64,000 nucleotides of DNA from Burkholderiales bacterium (GCA_028868995.1 JAGWTH010000007.1:1-64000); one strand, 5' to 3'. Counted from the stretch's first letter, positions 50,000 to 60,139 are shown. Numbers and translations: made by a program. The notes: generated from the sequence alone by a model not told the origin.

Positions 50000-50920
50000 T
50001 CAGGCCTGCGGCAGGAAGCCTTCCACCGACAGGTAGCGCTCGCCGGTGTCGTAGTTGAAGCCCAGCACCGTGGCACCGGCGGGGATGTCCTTGAGCTTCT
50101 GCTGGATGGCCGCCAGGGTCGCTCCCGAGGAGATGCCCACCAGGATGCCTTCCTCGCGCGCCGCGCGCCGCGCCATCTCGCGCGCCGGCTCGGCGTCGAC
50201 CTGGATGACGCCATCCAGGAGCTTCGTGTCCATCACCGCCGGGATGAAGCCCGCGCCGATGCCCTGGATGGGGTGCGGCGACGGCTGGCCGCCGGACAGC
50301 ACCGGCGAGGCGACCGGCTCCACCGCGAACACCTTGAGCTTGGGCCACTTCTGCTTCAGCACCCTGGCGCAGCCGGTGATGTGGCCGCCGGTGCCCACCC
50401 CCGTGATCAGGTAGTCGACACCCGCCGGGAAGTCCTCCAGGATCTCCAGCGCCGTGGTGCGCTCGTGCACGGCCACGTTGGCCGGGTTCTCGAACTGCTG
50501 CGGGATCCAGGAGCCGGGGATCTGGGCCGCAAGCTCCTGCGCCCGGGCGATCGAGCCCTTCATGCCCTTCTCGCGCGGCGTCAGGTCGAAACTGGCGCCG
50601 TAGGCCAGCATGAGGCGGCGCCGCTCCACCGACATGCTGTCCGGCATCACCAGGATCAGCTTGTAGCCCTTCACCGCCGCTACCACGGCCAGGCCGATGC
50701 CCGTGTTGCCCGAGGTGGGCTCGATGATCGTCCCGCCCGGCTTGAGCTTGCCGCTGCGCTCGGCGTCCTCGACCATCGCCAGCGCGATGCGGTCCTTGAT
50801 GGAGCCGCCCGGGTTGGACCGCTCGGACTTGATCCAGACCTGGTGCTGGTCGCCGAACAGGCGGTTGATGCGGATGTGCGGCGTGCGGCCGATCGTCTCG
50901 AGGATGTTGTTCGCCTTCAT
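50000..50920 (-). CDS. cysK: Cysteine synthase (O-acetylserine sulfhydrylase)
   Basis: 306 residues, PLP-dependent fold type II. The lysine K42 in [11 protein letters not shown] forms the Schiff base, PTSGNTGIG binds the substrate carboxylate, and [10 protein letters not shown] holds the cofactor phosphate. It makes cysteine from O-acetylserine and sulfide. The sequence fits CysK or CysM about equally well (residues PGS around MPDSMSVER lean to the CysM-like branch), so the symbol is tentative. The ATG has first base 50920, preceded by AAGGAGACC. Confidence 0.88.
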   Translation of the reverse strand: MKANNILETIGRTPHIRINRLFGDQHQVWIKSERSNPGGSIKDRIALAMVEDAERSGKLKPGGTIIEPTSGNTGIGLAVVAAVKGYKLILVMPDSMSVERRRLMLAYGASFDLTPREKGMKGSIARAQELAAQIPGSWIPQQFENPANVAVHERTTALEILEDFPAGVDYLITGVGTGGHITGCARVLKQKWPKLKVFAVEPVASPVLSGGQPSPHPIQGIGAGFIPAVMDTKLLDGVIQVDAEPAREMARRAAREEGILVGISSGATLAAIQQKLKDIPAGATVLGFNYDTGERYLSVEGFLPQA

Positions 50921-50992
50921 GGGGTCTCCTTCGCCGGTGAGGAGCGCATTGTGGCGCGAGTCGGCGCGGGCTGCAGGGGTGCCCCTGCCGGC

Positions 50993-51322
50993 TCAGGTGC
51001 CGCTGGCGCCCACCACGCCGAACTCCACCGGCGTCTTCACGTAGAACAGGTTGGCCTTCTCCCGCTCCAGCTGCGCCAGCAGCGCCGTGCACTGGTCCGG
51101 CGAAACGGCCATCAGCACGGTGAGCGGCTGGTCGGCCAGCTCGAAGAAATGGGCGGAATGGACCTTGCCGCCGCGGCCGATGCCCTCGGCGCCGGCCAGC
51201 ACGGTGGCGCCCTGGATGCCCAGGCCGCGGGCGACCTGCAGCAGCCAGTCGACCACCGGCTTGCCGCCGTGGTGGCGGCCCTGGGCGGTGAAGAACGCGA
51301 GCTGGTATCCCTGCATGATCAT
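50993..51322 (-). CDS. DUF190 protein, partner of CrcB
   Basis: 109 residues, a ferredoxin-like DUF190 domain: [57 protein letters not shown] is characteristic (G.G..G and the HS.H.FEL strand), as is [11 protein letters not shown]. The family resembles PII-like signalling proteins and is repeatedly found next to or fused to CrcB. The start overlaps the crcB stop by four bases, so it is translated with the exporter. A regulatory role on fluoride export is inferred from this linkage. Confidence 0.83.
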   Translation of the reverse strand: MIMQGYQLAFFTAQGRHHGGKPVVDWLLQVARGLGIQGATVLAGAEGIGRGGKVHSAHFFELADQPLTVLMAVSPDQCTALLAQLEREKANLFYVKTPVEFGVVGASGT

Positions 51323-51714
51323 GCTCCTGCGATGCGGGTGCGAAGAAGGGCGACCGTGCCGATGCCCAGCAGGGTCATGCCCACGCTGCCGGCGACGTGC
51401 ACTGCCACCGCGCCCAGCGCCCAGCCGACGCGGCCTTCCATCAGCTGCGTCACGACCTCGGCCGAGAAGGTGGAGAAGGTGGTGAGGCCGCCCAGGAAGC
51501 CGGTGATGACCAGCAGGCGCCACTGCGGCGGCAGGGCAGGATGGCTGGCGAAGAAGGCGACCGCCACGCCGATCAGGTAGCCACCCAGCAGGTTGGCCGC
51601 CAGCGTGCCCGGCGGCAGGAAGGGAAAGAGCGCGTTGAGCTGGTTGCCCAGCACCCAGCGCAGCAGCGCGCCGGCCGCGGCGCCGATGCTGATGGCGAGA
51701 ACGGAAAGAATCAC
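51319..51714 (-). CDS. crcB: CrcB/Fluc fluoride channel
   Basis: 131 residues, four transmembrane helices (about 5-25, 37-58, 70-92, 103-124). The family motif [15 protein letters not shown] is in helix 3 (phenylalanine box and threonines of the fluoride pore) and [12 protein letters not shown] is in helix 1. It forms a dual-topology dimer that lets fluoride out of the cell. Only 28 bases separate it from the matB stop upstream, too few for a fluoride riboswitch, so expression probably comes from the upstream operon. Confidence 0.9.
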   Translation of the reverse strand: MILSVLAISIGAAAGALLRWVLGNQLNALFPFLPPGTLAANLLGGYLIGVAVAFFASHPALPPQWRLLVITGFLGGLTTFSTFSAEVVTQLMEGRVGWALGAVAVHVAGSVGMTLLGIGTVALLRTRIAGA

Positions 51715-51742
51715 GCTGGTCCTTTCGCCGTGCGACGGCCGC

Positions 51743-53260
51743 TCAGGCGAACAAGCCCTTGTGCTGCTCCCGCAGCAGGTTCTTCTGCACCTTGCCCATG
51801 GTGTTGCGCGGCAGCGCGTCGACCACGAAGCATTTCTTGGGGATCTTGAAGTTGGCGAGCTGGCCCTTGAGCGTCGTGATCAGCGCCTCGGGCTGCAGTT
51901 TGGAGCCGGGCTTGGCGATCACCACGGCCACACCCACCTCGCCGAAGTCGGGGTGCGGCACGCCCACCACCGCGCTCTCGGCGACGCCGGGCATGTCGTT
52001 GATGTAGCCCTCGATCTCCGCCGGGTACACGTTGTAGCCGCCGCTGATGATCAGGTCCTTGCTGCGCCCGACGATGGTGACGTAGCCGCGCGCGTCCACC
52101 TTGCCCACGTCGCCGGTCTTGAACCAGCCGTCGACGGTGAACTCTTCCTTCGTCTTCTCCGGCATGCGCCAGTAGCCCTTGAAGACGCCCGGGCCCTTCA
52201 CCTGGATGCCGCCGATCTCGCCCGTGGGCACGTCCTGGCCCTGGTCGTCTCGCACGCGCAGGCCCACGCCCGGCAGCGGGAAGCCCACGGTGCCGCCGCG
52301 GCGCTCGCCCTCGTAGGGGTTGGAGGTCAGCATGACGGTCTCGCTCATGCCGTAACGCTCCAGGATGGTGTGGCCGGTGCGCTCCTGCCATTCGTTGAAG
52401 GTCTCCAGCAGCAGCGGGGCCGAGCCGGAGATGAACAGGCGCATGTGGCGGCAGGCTTCCCTGGTGAGCGCCGGCTCGGCCAGCATGCGCACGTACAGCG
52501 TGGGCACGCCCATGAACACGGTCGCCTCGGGCAGGCGCGCGATCACCTTCTTCGGGTCGAACTTGCCCAGCCAGAACATCTTGCTGCCATTGAGCAGCGC
52601 GCCGTGGATCGCCACGAACAGGCCGTGCACGTGGAAGATGGGCAGCGCGTGGATCAGGACATCGCCTTCGCGCCAACCCCAGTAGGACTTGAGCACCTCC
52701 GCGTTGGAGCGCAGGTTGCCGTGCGTGAGCATGGCGCCCTTGCTGCGGCCGGTGGTGCCGCTGGTGTAGAGGATGGCGGCCAGGTCGTCGTCGCCCATGA
52801 CCGCGGGAGTGTGGCGGTCGGAATGGCGCGCGGCGCGCTCCAGCAGCGAGCCGGTGCGGTCGTCGCCCAGGGTGAACACGTGCCGGGTGCCGGCCTGGAA
52901 GGCGATCTTGCTGACCCAGCCGAAGTTGGCCGGGGTGCACACCACCACGGCCGGTTCGGCATTGCCGACGAAGTACTCGATCTCCGCCTTCTGGTAGGCC
53001 GTGTTGAGCGGCAGGAACACGTAGCCGGCGCGCAGCGTGGCCAGGTACAGCATCATGGCCTCGACCGACTTCTCCACCTGCACGGCGATGCGCGCGCCCG
53101 CCTCCAGGCCCAGCGAGGCCAGCAGGTTGGCGAGCATGGCGGTGCCGCGCTCCAGGTCGCGCCAGCTGTAGGCGAGGCCGTCGTCGGTCTCGACGGCGAT
53201 GCCGTCCAGGTCTTGCGGGAAGGCGGCGCGCAGCGCCGCGAACAGGTTGCGGTTGTCCAT
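51743..53260 (-). CDS. matB: Malonyl-CoA synthetase (AMP-forming)
   Basis: 505 residues, ANL superfamily. Core motifs: [20 protein letters not shown] (P-loop-like A3, near 166), [15 protein letters not shown] (A5) and [36 protein letters not shown] (A7-A8), with the catalytic lysine in MGKVQKN near the end. The A5 sequence [19 protein letters not shown] is typical of MatB. It ligates malonate to CoA. It lies downstream of the hydratase and malonyl-CoA decarboxylase in one operon; the two together convert malonate to acetyl-CoA. Confidence 0.9.
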   Translation of the reverse strand: MDNRNLFAALRAAFPQDLDGIAVETDDGLAYSWRDLERGTAMLANLLASLGLEAGARIAVQVEKSVEAMMLYLATLRAGYVFLPLNTAYQKAEIEYFVGNAEPAVVVCTPANFGWVSKIAFQAGTRHVFTLGDDRTGSLLERAARHSDRHTPAVMGDDDLAAILYTSGTTGRSKGAMLTHGNLRSNAEVLKSYWGWREGDVLIHALPIFHVHGLFVAIHGALLNGSKMFWLGKFDPKKVIARLPEATVFMGVPTLYVRMLAEPALTREACRHMRLFISGSAPLLLETFNEWQERTGHTILERYGMSETVMLTSNPYEGERRGGTVGFPLPGVGLRVRDDQGQDVPTGEIGGIQVKGPGVFKGYWRMPEKTKEEFTVDGWFKTGDVGKVDARGYVTIVGRSKDLIISGGYNVYPAEIEGYINDMPGVAESAVVGVPHPDFGEVGVAVVIAKPGSKLQPEALITTLKGQLANFKIPKKCFVVDALPRNTMGKVQKNLLREQHKGLFA

Positions 53261-53271
53261 GTCGTGATCGC

Positions 53272-54051
53272 TCAGAAGCGGGGGATTCTCTTGTCCAGGA
53301 AAGCGGCGATACCTTCACGGTGCTCGGCGCTGTCGGCGTAATCGTAGGCGCTCGCCAGCAGGTCGGCCGGCGGCGGCGCATCGGGGGCCCCGCCGGCGAC
53401 GCGGCGCAGGGTGCGCTTGCTCAGGCGGGCAGCCTGCGGCGCGAGGCGGGTGATGCGTTCCACGGTGGCCTGCACCTCCTGCGCGAGCTGCGCATCGGGC
53501 ACCACGCGCTGCAGGAAGCCGCGCGCCTTCATCTCGGGCGCATCGAGCTGCGCCGCCTCCAGCAGCATCTCGCGCAGGGTGGCCTCGCCGGCGACAGCGG
53601 CGACCAGCTGCGCCTCGCGTGGCGCCATGGGGAATCCCAGGCGGGCGATCGGCGCGCCGAAGCGCGCGGAAGACGCGGCGATGCGGAGGTCGCAGCAGCA
53701 GGCGATCTCCACGCCCGCGCCCATGCAAGCGCCGCCGATCGCGGCGACGACGGGCACCTCGCAGGCGAGCATCGCCGCCAGGCCGCCCCACACGTCGTCC
53801 TCGTGGAAGGCGCGCAGCGAAGCGGGGTCGAAACGGAACTCGGGGTATTCGGCGATGTCGCCGCCGGCGCAGAAGGCGCCCTCCTCGCCGGCGACCACGG
53901 CGCAGCGCAGGCGCGCGTCGACCTGGATCGCGAGGAAGGCCTCGCGCAGCTCGCGCCACATCGCGCGCGACATGGCGCCCAGCCGGCCCGGGTGCGACAG
54001 CGTCACGCGGGCCACCGGCCCGTGCAGGGAAAGGCGCACCTGTCCGGCCAT
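53272..54051 (-). CDS. Enoyl-CoA hydratase/isomerase family protein
   Basis: 259 residues from the ATG with first base 54051; the 31 codons upstream are not conserved. Crotonase fold: CAVVAGEEGAFCAGGDIAEYPEF (first oxyanion-hole segment) and VVAAIGGACMGAGVEIACCCDLRIAA (second). The position of the second catalytic glutamate is hard to call, so it may be a hydratase, isomerase or a related crotonase. It is between the malonyl-CoA decarboxylase and matB genes, 11 bases before the latter, so it probably acts on an acyl-CoA made from malonate or is a recruited extra step. Confidence 0.82.
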   Translation of the reverse strand: MAGQVRLSLHGPVARVTLSHPGRLGAMSRAMWRELREAFLAIQVDARLRCAVVAGEEGAFCAGGDIAEYPEFRFDPASLRAFHEDDVWGGLAAMLACEVPVVAAIGGACMGAGVEIACCCDLRIAASSARFGAPIARLGFPMAPREAQLVAAVAGEATLREMLLEAAQLDAPEMKARGFLQRVVPDAQLAQEVQATVERITRLAPQAARLSKRTLRRVAGGAPDAPPPADLLASAYDYADSAEHREGIAAFLDKRIPRF

Positions 54052-54100
54052 CGGGATTCCTGTCTCCTCTCGGTGTTCGAATTCTGCGGCTGAAGCGCGG

Positions 54101-55492
54101 CTACCGGTAAAGCTCGGAAATGGCCGACGCCACCGGGATCTCACCTTGCGCCAGCTGCGCGCGGTTCTTGTCCAGCCGCTTCGGATCGTACAGGTAGTTC
54201 ACCATCAGCCCGAAGGACTGCTTGAGGCCCTTGGCCGAGGGGTCGGCCGCCCAGTTCAGGCGCTCCACGCGCGCGCCGTTGCCCAGGTGGAAGCGCGCCA
54301 CCGGGTCGACCGGCTTGCCGTCGCGGAGCTCCTTGCCCAGGTAGCGCGCGGCCCAGGCCAGCAGCTCGCGGCGCTCGGGGGCCTTCGGGCCCAGCTCCAG
54401 CGGCTGGTCCCAGGCCGCGAGCTTCTCCGCGGGCACCTGCTTGCCCAGCCAGCCGCGCAGGCCCGGGATCGGCGACAGCGTCGCGAAAGTCTTGAGTCGG
54501 GGGAATTCCTCCTTCAAGGTCTCCACCACCCGCTTGATCAGCGCATCGCCGAAGCTCACGCCGCGCAGGCCCGGCTGGCAGTTGCTGATGGAGTAGAAGA
54601 TCGCGGTGGTGGCCTTGCGCAGGTCCGCGGCGGCGGCCGTCTCGTCCAGCAGCGGCGTGATGCTGTCGGAGATGGCATCGGTGAGCGCCACCTCCACGAA
54701 GATCAGCGGCTCGCCCTCCAGCTTCGGGTGGAAGAAGCCGTAGCAGCGCCGGTCGCTGTCCAGGCGGTTCTTCAGGTCGGCCCAGCTGCGGATGTCGTGC
54801 ACCGCCTCGTACTTGATCAGCTTTTCGATCAGCGAGGCCGGCGAATCCCAGGACAGGCGCCGCAGCTCCAGGAAGGCGACGTCGAACCAGGTGGAGAACA
54901 GCGTCTCCAGCTCGCCGTCCAGCGCCAGCAGGCGCTTGTCGCCCTTGAGGTGGGGCAGCAGCTCGGCGCGCAGGTCCACCAAGAAGCGCATGCCCTCCGG
55001 GAAGGCGGCGAAGCGCTGCAGCAGGCGCGTGCGCGGCGACGCGAGCGCTCGGCGCAGGCGGATCTCGGCCGCGCCCTCCTCGGCGGAGCCCTGCGCCGCC
55101 TCGAATTGCTCGCGCGCGGCCTGGATCTTCTTGGGGTCCGGGCCGAACTGCTCGCTCATGAGCAGCCAGGCGTCGCGCCGCTCCTCGGCGCCGGCCTGGG
55201 CATAGTGCAGCGCGAAGGCCTTGGCCCGGCGGGCGCCCTCGACCTCGCTCGCGCGCGGGTCGACGATGGCCTGCAGCTGGGTCAGGGTGCGGCGCAGCAC
55301 GCGCGGCGACAGCGCCTCCTCGCCGCGGCGCCAGGTGGCCTGCAGGCGCTCGCGCGTGCTGCGGGACGCCGGTGCCTCGGCGGCGGCCGCTGGCGAGGGC
55401 CGGGGCTCGGCGCCCTTGCCGCTGGACGTTTTCGCGTCGAGGCCGGGGCGCCACAGGGACGCGCCGCGGGAGATCCATTGGGCCGGGCTCAT
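54101..55492 (-). CDS. Malonyl-CoA decarboxylase
   Basis: 463 residues. Family motifs: RRALASPRTRLLQRFAAFPEGMRFLVDLR (N-terminal helical domain), then the GNAT-like catalytic domain with YGFFHPKLEGEPLIFVEVALT, FYSISNCQPGLRGVSFGDALIKRVV (serine and S-N-C-Q-x-G-L), LKTFATLSPIPGLRGWL and FHLGNGARVERLNWAADPS. It converts malonyl-CoA to acetyl-CoA and CO2. It is first after the GntR regulator (37 bases) in the malonate operon. Length matches the bacterial MatA type. Confidence 0.92.
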   Translation of the reverse strand: MSPAQWISRGASLWRPGLDAKTSSGKGAEPRPSPAAAAEAPASRSTRERLQATWRRGEEALSPRVLRRTLTQLQAIVDPRASEVEGARRAKAFALHYAQAGAEERRDAWLLMSEQFGPDPKKIQAAREQFEAAQGSAEEGAAEIRLRRALASPRTRLLQRFAAFPEGMRFLVDLRAELLPHLKGDKRLLALDGELETLFSTWFDVAFLELRRLSWDSPASLIEKLIKYEAVHDIRSWADLKNRLDSDRRCYGFFHPKLEGEPLIFVEVALTDAISDSITPLLDETAAAADLRKATTAIFYSISNCQPGLRGVSFGDALIKRVVETLKEEFPRLKTFATLSPIPGLRGWLGKQVPAEKLAAWDQPLELGPKAPERRELLAWAARYLGKELRDGKPVDPVARFHLGNGARVERLNWAADPSAKGLKQSFGLMVNYLYDPKRLDKNRAQLAQGEIPVASAISELYR

Positions 55493-55529
55493 GAGGGACT
55501 GCCTTGTCGGAGGTGGGGGAACCGGGGGC

Positions 55530-56195
55530 TCATGCGAGCCTCGATCGATGGGCTCGCGAGAGCTCGCGCAGCGCCTCGCGCTGGCGCGTCAGGTGGGTGC
55601 GCATGGCCGCCTCGGCGCCCTCGGGGTCGCGCGCCTTCAGCGCCGCGAACACCGCCAGGTGCTCCGACAGGCTCTGCTCCAGGCGGCCGGGTGCGTGCAG
55701 CTGCTGCTGGCGCGCGAGCTTCAGGATCTTGCGCAGGTCGCCGATCACCCCGGCCAGCCAGCGGTTGCCGGCCAGCGCGATGATGGCCTCGTGGATCGCG
55801 TAGTTGGCCTCGTAATAGGCGTTGATCCGCCTGGCCTTCGCGTGGCGAGCGAGCTTGTCGTGCAGGTCCTCCAGCACGGCCAGGTCGGCGTCGGTGGCGT
55901 TCTGCGCGGCCTCGAAGGCGCAGCGGCCTTCCAGCAGGGCGATCACCGGGAAGATCTCGTCCAGGTCCTGCTCGGTCACCTCGGCGACGAAGCAGCCTCG
56001 GCGCGGCTCGTGACGCACCAGGCCTTCCGCGGTCAGCACCTTCAGCGCCTCTCGCAGCGGCGTGCGCGAGATCTCCAGCTGCTCTGCCAGCTTCACCTCG
56101 TCGAGGAAGCTGCCCGGAGGCAGCTCGCCGGCGAAGATGCGCTCGCGCAGCCGCGCCGCGACTTCGTCGTGCAGGGAATTGGGGACCAGGCGCAT
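55530..56195 (-). CDS. GntR/FCD-family regulator, likely repressor of the malonate genes
   Basis: 221 residues. The winged helix spans about 5-68 (LHDEVAARLRERIFAGELPPGSFLDEVKLAEQLEISRTPLREALKVL). The FCD effector domain follows, with H and D/E positions in AIHEAIIALAGNRWL and EHLAVFAALKARDPEGAEAAM, which bind a metal and a small carboxylate ligand. A MatR-type role (malonate as ligand) is inferred from the operon. Two overlapping palindromic sites lie 26 bases upstream of its start, as expected for autoregulation. Confidence 0.86.
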   Translation of the reverse strand: MRLVPNSLHDEVAARLRERIFAGELPPGSFLDEVKLAEQLEISRTPLREALKVLTAEGLVRHEPRRGCFVAEVTEQDLDEIFPVIALLEGRCAFEAAQNATDADLAVLEDLHDKLARHAKARRINAYYEANYAIHEAIIALAGNRWLAGVIGDLRKILKLARQQQLHAPGRLEQSLSEHLAVFAALKARDPEGAEAAMRTHLTRQREALRELSRAHRSRLA

Positions 56196-56220
56196 GGGCG
56201 GGGGACTGGGGCGGTCGGTG

Positions 56221-56244
56221 ATTACGTGTAATTACGCGTAATTA
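56221..56244. promoter_or_regulatory. Overlapping palindromic operators of the GntR regulator
   Basis: TAATTACGCGTAATTA at 56229-56244 is a perfect 16-base palindrome. A second, near-perfect one (ATTAC-GT-GTAAT) occupies 56221-56232, sharing four bases. Two dimers could bind side by side. This is the AT-richest spot in the region and 26 bases before the regulator start. Confidence 0.65.
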
Positions 56245-56295
56245 TGGCAGGAAGCAGGTTGGCGTGGTGCGCGTTCGTCGGAATGGCCCGGCGCC

Positions 56296-56335
56296 TCGGC
56301 GGGCTTCGGCGGGCTTCGGCGAGCCTCAGCGGGCC
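56296..56335. repeat. Four 10-base tandem repeats overlapping the lgt stop
   Basis: Units TCGGCGGGCT, TCGGCGGGCT, TCGGCGAGCC and TCAGCGGGCC at 56296, 56306, 56316 and 56326. The lgt stop codon (56326-56328) is in the last unit, so changes in copy number would alter only the 3 prime flank. Confidence 0.7.
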
Positions 56336-57144
56336 GGCGCGGGGCGCGCCTGCGCCCAAAGCCACAGCGCCACGCCCGCCACGATCATCGGCAGGCTCAG
56401 CCACTGGCCCATGCTCATGTGCAGGGCCAGGATGCCCAGGAAGTCGTCGGGCTCGCGGAAGTATTCCGCCGTGAAGCGCGCCAGGCCGTAGCCGACGAGG
56501 AAGACCGCCGAGACCTGCGCCGGCTTGCGCTCCTTGCGCGCGTACAGCCACATGACGATGAACAGCAGCACGCCCTCGAGCAGCAGTTCGTAGATCTGCG
56601 AGGGGTGGCGCGGGATGTTGCTGCCGCTTTCGGGAAAGATCATCGCCCAGGGCAGGCCCGGGTCGGCCGGGCGGCCCCACAGCTCGCCGTTGATGAAGTT
56701 GCCGACGCGACCGGCACCGAGACCGGGCGGCACGCAGGGCGCCACCAGGTCCATCACCTGCCAGAAGGGCTTGCGCCGGCTGTGCGCGAACCAGACCTGC
56801 GACAGGATCACCCCGAGCAGGCCGCCGTGGAAGCTCATGCCGCCCTGCCACACGAACAGGATCTGCAGCGGATTCGCCAGGTAGAAGCCCGGCTTGTAGA
56901 AGATGCAGTAGCCCAGGCGCCCGCCCAGCACCACCCCCAGCACCCCGAGGAACAGCATGTCCTCGATGTCCCGGCTGCTCCAGGCGCCCGGCCCCTGGAC
57001 CGAGCGGAAGGGCTCGTGCTTCAGGCGCTGGTGGGCCAGCAGCATGAACAGGCCGAAACCCACGAGGTAGGCGATGCCGTACCAGTGGATGGCGACGGGC
57101 CCCAGGTGCACCGCGACCGGGTCGAATTTCGGGTGGATCAGCAT
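56326..57144 (-). CDS. lgt: Prolipoprotein diacylglyceryl transferase
   Basis: 272 residues, seven transmembrane helices. Lgt signatures: [10 protein letters not shown] and [10 protein letters not shown] (H-G-G-L), plus the [14 protein letters not shown] signature near 145. It moves the diacylglyceryl group to the lipobox cysteine of prolipoproteins, the first step of lipoprotein maturation. An alternative start cannot be excluded but [23 protein letters not shown] is the conserved beginning. It is a stand-alone gene next to lysR on the same strand. Confidence 0.94.
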   Translation of the reverse strand: MLIHPKFDPVAVHLGPVAIHWYGIAYLVGFGLFMLLAHQRLKHEPFRSVQGPGAWSSRDIEDMLFLGVLGVVLGGRLGYCIFYKPGFYLANPLQILFVWQGGMSFHGGLLGVILSQVWFAHSRRKPFWQVMDLVAPCVPPGLGAGRVGNFINGELWGRPADPGLPWAMIFPESGSNIPRHPSQIYELLLEGVLLFIVMWLYARKERKPAQVSAVFLVGYGLARFTAEYFREPDDFLGILALHMSMGQWLSLPMIVAGVALWLWAQARPAPAR

Positions 57145-57178
57145 GGGCGGCTATTGTGGCCCAGGTGCGTGGCCGATT

Positions 57179-58075
57179 TCAGCCGACCACTTCCATGAAG
57201 CGCTCCAGCACCGGCGACATCCGCTCCCACACCAGGGTGGTCTCGCAGTCCGGGACGCTCGCGGCCTGCCGGCCCCCGGGCTGGCGGTAGACGACGCCGC
57301 CGCGCTGGAACTGGCGCACGCTCTCGGGCACCCAGGCCAGGCCCAGGCCGGCGGCGACCAGGTTGACGATGGTCTGCATCTGGATCGCTTCCTGGACGAC
57401 CCGGGGTTCGCGCCCGGCGGCGTGGTACATGCCCAGCACGGCGTCGTGCAGCGATGGCACGATGCGGCGCGGGAAGATCACCAGCGGCTCGGCCAGCACC
57501 TGCGCCAGCGGCAGGCGCGCCGACGCGGCCAGCGGATGCGCCTCGGGCAGCGCCAGCACCAGCGGTTCGCGGGCCACCGTGCGGTGCTGCAGGCCGCGCG
57601 GGGCGAAGCCGGGCGAGTGCAGCATGAAGCCGGCGTCGATCTCGCCGCGGGCGAAGGCCTCCAGCTGCACGTCGCCGGTGGCCTCGATCAGCTCCATCTG
57701 CACCTGCGGATGGCGGGCGCGGAAGGCGCGCAGCCACTGCGGCAGCAGGGCGAAGCCCACCGTGGAGACGAAGGCGATGCGCAGCCGCCCGAGCTCCCCG
57801 CCCGCGGCCGCGCGCGCCTGCGCCGGCAGCTCGCGGGCGCGCGCCAGCAGCTCGCGCACCTGCGGCAGCAGCGCCTCGCCGGCGGCGGTGAGCCGCACGC
57901 TGCGCTTGGTGCGCTCGAACAGGCGCACGCCCAGCAGGCGCTCCAGCTGGGCGATCGCCTGGGTGAGCGGCGGCTGGGTCATGTGCAGGCTGCGCGCGGC
58001 GCGGCCGAAGTGCAGCTCCCCGGCGACGGCGGCGAACTGGCGCCACAGGCGCAGCTCGATGGCGGGCTCGTTCAT
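57179..58075 (-). CDS. LysR-family transcriptional regulator
   Basis: 298 residues. The helix-turn-helix (about 1-62) reads [58 protein letters not shown] periplasmic-binding-like effector domain (about 90-290) follows. It is divergent from ilvD and its start codon is inside a 15-base palindrome, so it probably controls itself and perhaps ilvD. The effector is not predictable; the HTH variant MTQPPLTQ is that of the large ilvY/benzoate-regulator side of the family. Confidence 0.88.
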   Translation of the reverse strand: MNEPAIELRLWRQFAAVAGELHFGRAARSLHMTQPPLTQAIAQLERLLGVRLFERTKRSVRLTAAGEALLPQVRELLARARELPAQARAAAGGELGRLRIAFVSTVGFALLPQWLRAFRARHPQVQMELIEATGDVQLEAFARGEIDAGFMLHSPGFAPRGLQHRTVAREPLVLALPEAHPLAASARLPLAQVLAEPLVIFPRRIVPSLHDAVLGMYHAAGREPRVVQEAIQMQTIVNLVAAGLGLAWVPESVRQFQRGGVVYRQPGGRQAASVPDCETTLVWERMSPVLERFMEVVG

Positions 58076-58088
58076 ATGCCATGCATAT
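58074..58088. promoter_or_regulatory. Palindrome covering the lysR start, likely LysR operator
   Basis: ATATGC-CAT-GCATAT: perfect six-base arms around three bases, containing a T-N11-A core. Its left edge overlaps the lysR start codon (58073-58075), so binding would block translation start or transcription of the regulator, and it is 60 bases before ilvD. Confidence 0.5.
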
Positions 58089-58147
58089 TAATCCGCATCC
58101 GGAAACGGATTGGAAAGAATCACCGCGGCGGCGTATCCTCCGCCCCC

Positions 58148-59845
58148 ATGGACAAGAAGACCATCCCCATCCGGCCGCTGCGCTCCGCCAACATCACCGA
58201 GGGCAAGTCGCGCGCTCCCAACCGCTCCATGTACTACGGCATGGGCTACAAGGAGACCGACTTCGGCAAGCCGATGGTGGGCGTCGCCAACGGCCACAGC
58301 ACCATCACCCCCTGCAACAGCGGCCTGCAGAAGCTGGCCGACGCCGCGGTCCGAGGCATCGAGGAGGCCGGCGGCAACCCGCAGATCTTCGGCACGCCGA
58401 CCATCTCCGACGGCATGGCCATGGGCACCGAGGGCATGAAGTACTCGCTGGTCAGCCGCGAGGTCATCGCCGACTGCATCGAGACCTGCGTGCAGGGCCA
58501 GTGGATGGACGGCGTGGTGGTCGTGGGCGGCTGCGACAAGAACATGCCCGGCGGCATGATGGGCATGCTGCGCGCCAACGTGCCGGCGATCTACGTCTAC
58601 GGCGGCACCATCCTGCCGGGCAAGTGGAAGGGCCAGGACCTCAACATCGTCAGCGTGTTCGAGGCCGTGGGCCAGAACGCCGCGGGCAAGATCAGCGACC
58701 AGGAGCTCAAGGACATCGAGCAGCACGCCATCCCCGGCACCGGCTCCTGCGGCGGCATGTACACCGCCAACACCATGTCCTCGGCCTTCGAGGCGCTGGG
58801 CCTGTCCCTGCCCTACTCCTCCACCATGGCCAACCCGCACGACGAGAAGCAGAACTCGGCGAAGGAGTCGGCCAAGGTGCTGATGGAGGCCATCCGGATG
58901 GACCTGAAGCCGCGCGACATCGTGACGAAGAAGGCCATCGAGAACGCGGTCGCGGTGATCATGGCCACCGGCGGCTCCACCAATGCGGTGCTGCACTTCC
59001 TGGCGATCGCCCATGCGGCGGGCGTCGAATGGTCCATCGACGACTTCGAGCGCATCCGCAAGCGCACCCCGGTGATCTGCGACCTCAAGCCCTCGGGCAA
59101 GTATCTGGCCGTGGACCTGCACGAGGCCGGCGGCATCCCGCAGGTGATGAAGATCCTGCTGAACGCCGGCCTGCTGCACGGCGACTGCATCACCATCACC
59201 GGCAAGACCGTCGCAGAGACGCTCAAGGACATCCCCGACCAGCCGCGCGCCGACCAGGACGTGATCCGCCCGATCGGCAACCCGATGTACAAGGAAGGCC
59301 ACCTGGCCATCCTCAAGGGCAACCTGTCGCCCGAGGGCGCGGTCGCCAAGATCACCGGCCTGAAGAACCCGGTGATCACCGGCCCGGCACGCGTGTTCGA
59401 CGACGAGCAGTCGGCCCTGCAGGCCATCCTGGACGGCAGGATCAAGGCGGGCGACGTGATGGTGCTGCGCTACCTGGGCCCCAAGGGCGGCCCGGGCATG
59501 CCGGAGATGCTGGCGCCCACGGGCGCGCTGATCGGCGCGGGCCTGGGCGAGAGCGTGGGGCTGATCACCGACGGCCGCTTCTCCGGCGGCACCTGGGGCA
59601 TGGTGGTGGGCCACGTCGCGCCGGAAGCGGCCGCGGGCGGCAACATCGCCCTGGTGAACGAAGGCGACTCGATCACCATCGACGCGCACCAGCTCAAGCT
59701 GCAGCTGAACGTGCCGGACGCGGAAATCGCGCAACGCCGCGCCGCCTGGAAGGCCCCGGCGCCGCGCTACACCCGCGGGGTCCAGGCGAAGTTCGCCTTC
59801 AACGCCTCCAGCGCCAGCAAGGGCGCGGTGCTGGACAACTTCTGA
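58148..59845 (+). CDS. ilvD: Dihydroxy-acid dehydratase
   Basis: 565 residues. Cluster-binding cysteines are in [10 protein letters not shown] (first), [10 protein letters not shown] (second) and [15 protein letters not shown] (third), and the C-terminal half has [20 protein letters not shown]. It dehydrates dihydroxy acids in valine, leucine and isoleucine synthesis, using an Fe-S cluster. The long reading frame upstream is a shadow; ATG 58148 begins the conserved [19 protein letters not shown]. It is divergent from lysR. Confidence 0.95.
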   Translation: MDKKTIPIRPLRSANITEGKSRAPNRSMYYGMGYKETDFGKPMVGVANGHSTITPCNSGLQKLADAAVRGIEEAGGNPQIFGTPTISDGMAMGTEGMKYSLVSREVIADCIETCVQGQWMDGVVVVGGCDKNMPGGMMGMLRANVPAIYVYGGTILPGKWKGQDLNIVSVFEAVGQNAAGKISDQELKDIEQHAIPGTGSCGGMYTANTMSSAFEALGLSLPYSSTMANPHDEKQNSAKESAKVLMEAIRMDLKPRDIVTKKAIENAVAVIMATGGSTNAVLHFLAIAHAAGVEWSIDDFERIRKRTPVICDLKPSGKYLAVDLHEAGGIPQVMKILLNAGLLHGDCITITGKTVAETLKDIPDQPRADQDVIRPIGNPMYKEGHLAILKGNLSPEGAVAKITGLKNPVITGPARVFDDEQSALQAILDGRIKAGDVMVLRYLGPKGGPGMPEMLAPTGALIGAGLGESVGLITDGRFSGGTWGMVVGHVAPEAAAGGNIALVNEGDSITIDAHQLKLQLNVPDAEIAQRRAAWKAPAPRYTRGVQAKFAFNASSASKGAVLDNF

Positions 59846-59890
59846 GGCGGGTGACCGCCCCGGCCCGCGCCCGCGGGCCCGGGGGCGGGC

Positions 59891-60139
59891 TCAGCGCTTG
59901 CCGGAATTCTTGGAGCCCAGCCCCAACTGCTCGCGCTGCTTGTCGATGCGGGCCTGCTTGCGGGCGTCCTCGCGCGCCATGGCCTTGCGCTTGCTGTAGC
60001 CGGAGAAGTCCGCCCAGGTCCACCAGGCGGCGGTCAGTCCGAAGGGGGTCAGGATCACCCACCAGGGCCACATTGCCGGCGGGCCGATCTCCAGGTACTT
60101 CATGACCAGCAGGATGATGCCCAGACCGAGCAGATACAT
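59891..60139 (-). CDS. Small Trp-rich membrane protein (TIGR04438 type)
   Basis: 82 residues: MYLLGLGIILLVMKYLEIGPPAMWPWWVILTPFGL, one or two helices rich in tryptophan (MWPWW, AAWWTWADFSGYSKRKA), then a basic, Lys/Arg/Gln-rich tail (AREDARKQARIDKQREQLGLG). This is the pattern of a short betaproteobacterial family of unknown function often called small Trp-rich protein. It converges on ilvD and is divergent from the cytochrome c gene. Confidence 0.8.
   Translation of the reverse strand: MYLLGLGIILLVMKYLEIGPPAMWPWWVILTPFGLTAAWWTWADFSGYSKRKAMAREDARKQARIDKQREQLGLGSKNSGKR

Noticed and set aside
51715-51742. Fluoride riboswitch before crcB
   Set aside because: Only 28 bases separate crcB from matB, too short for the aptamer.
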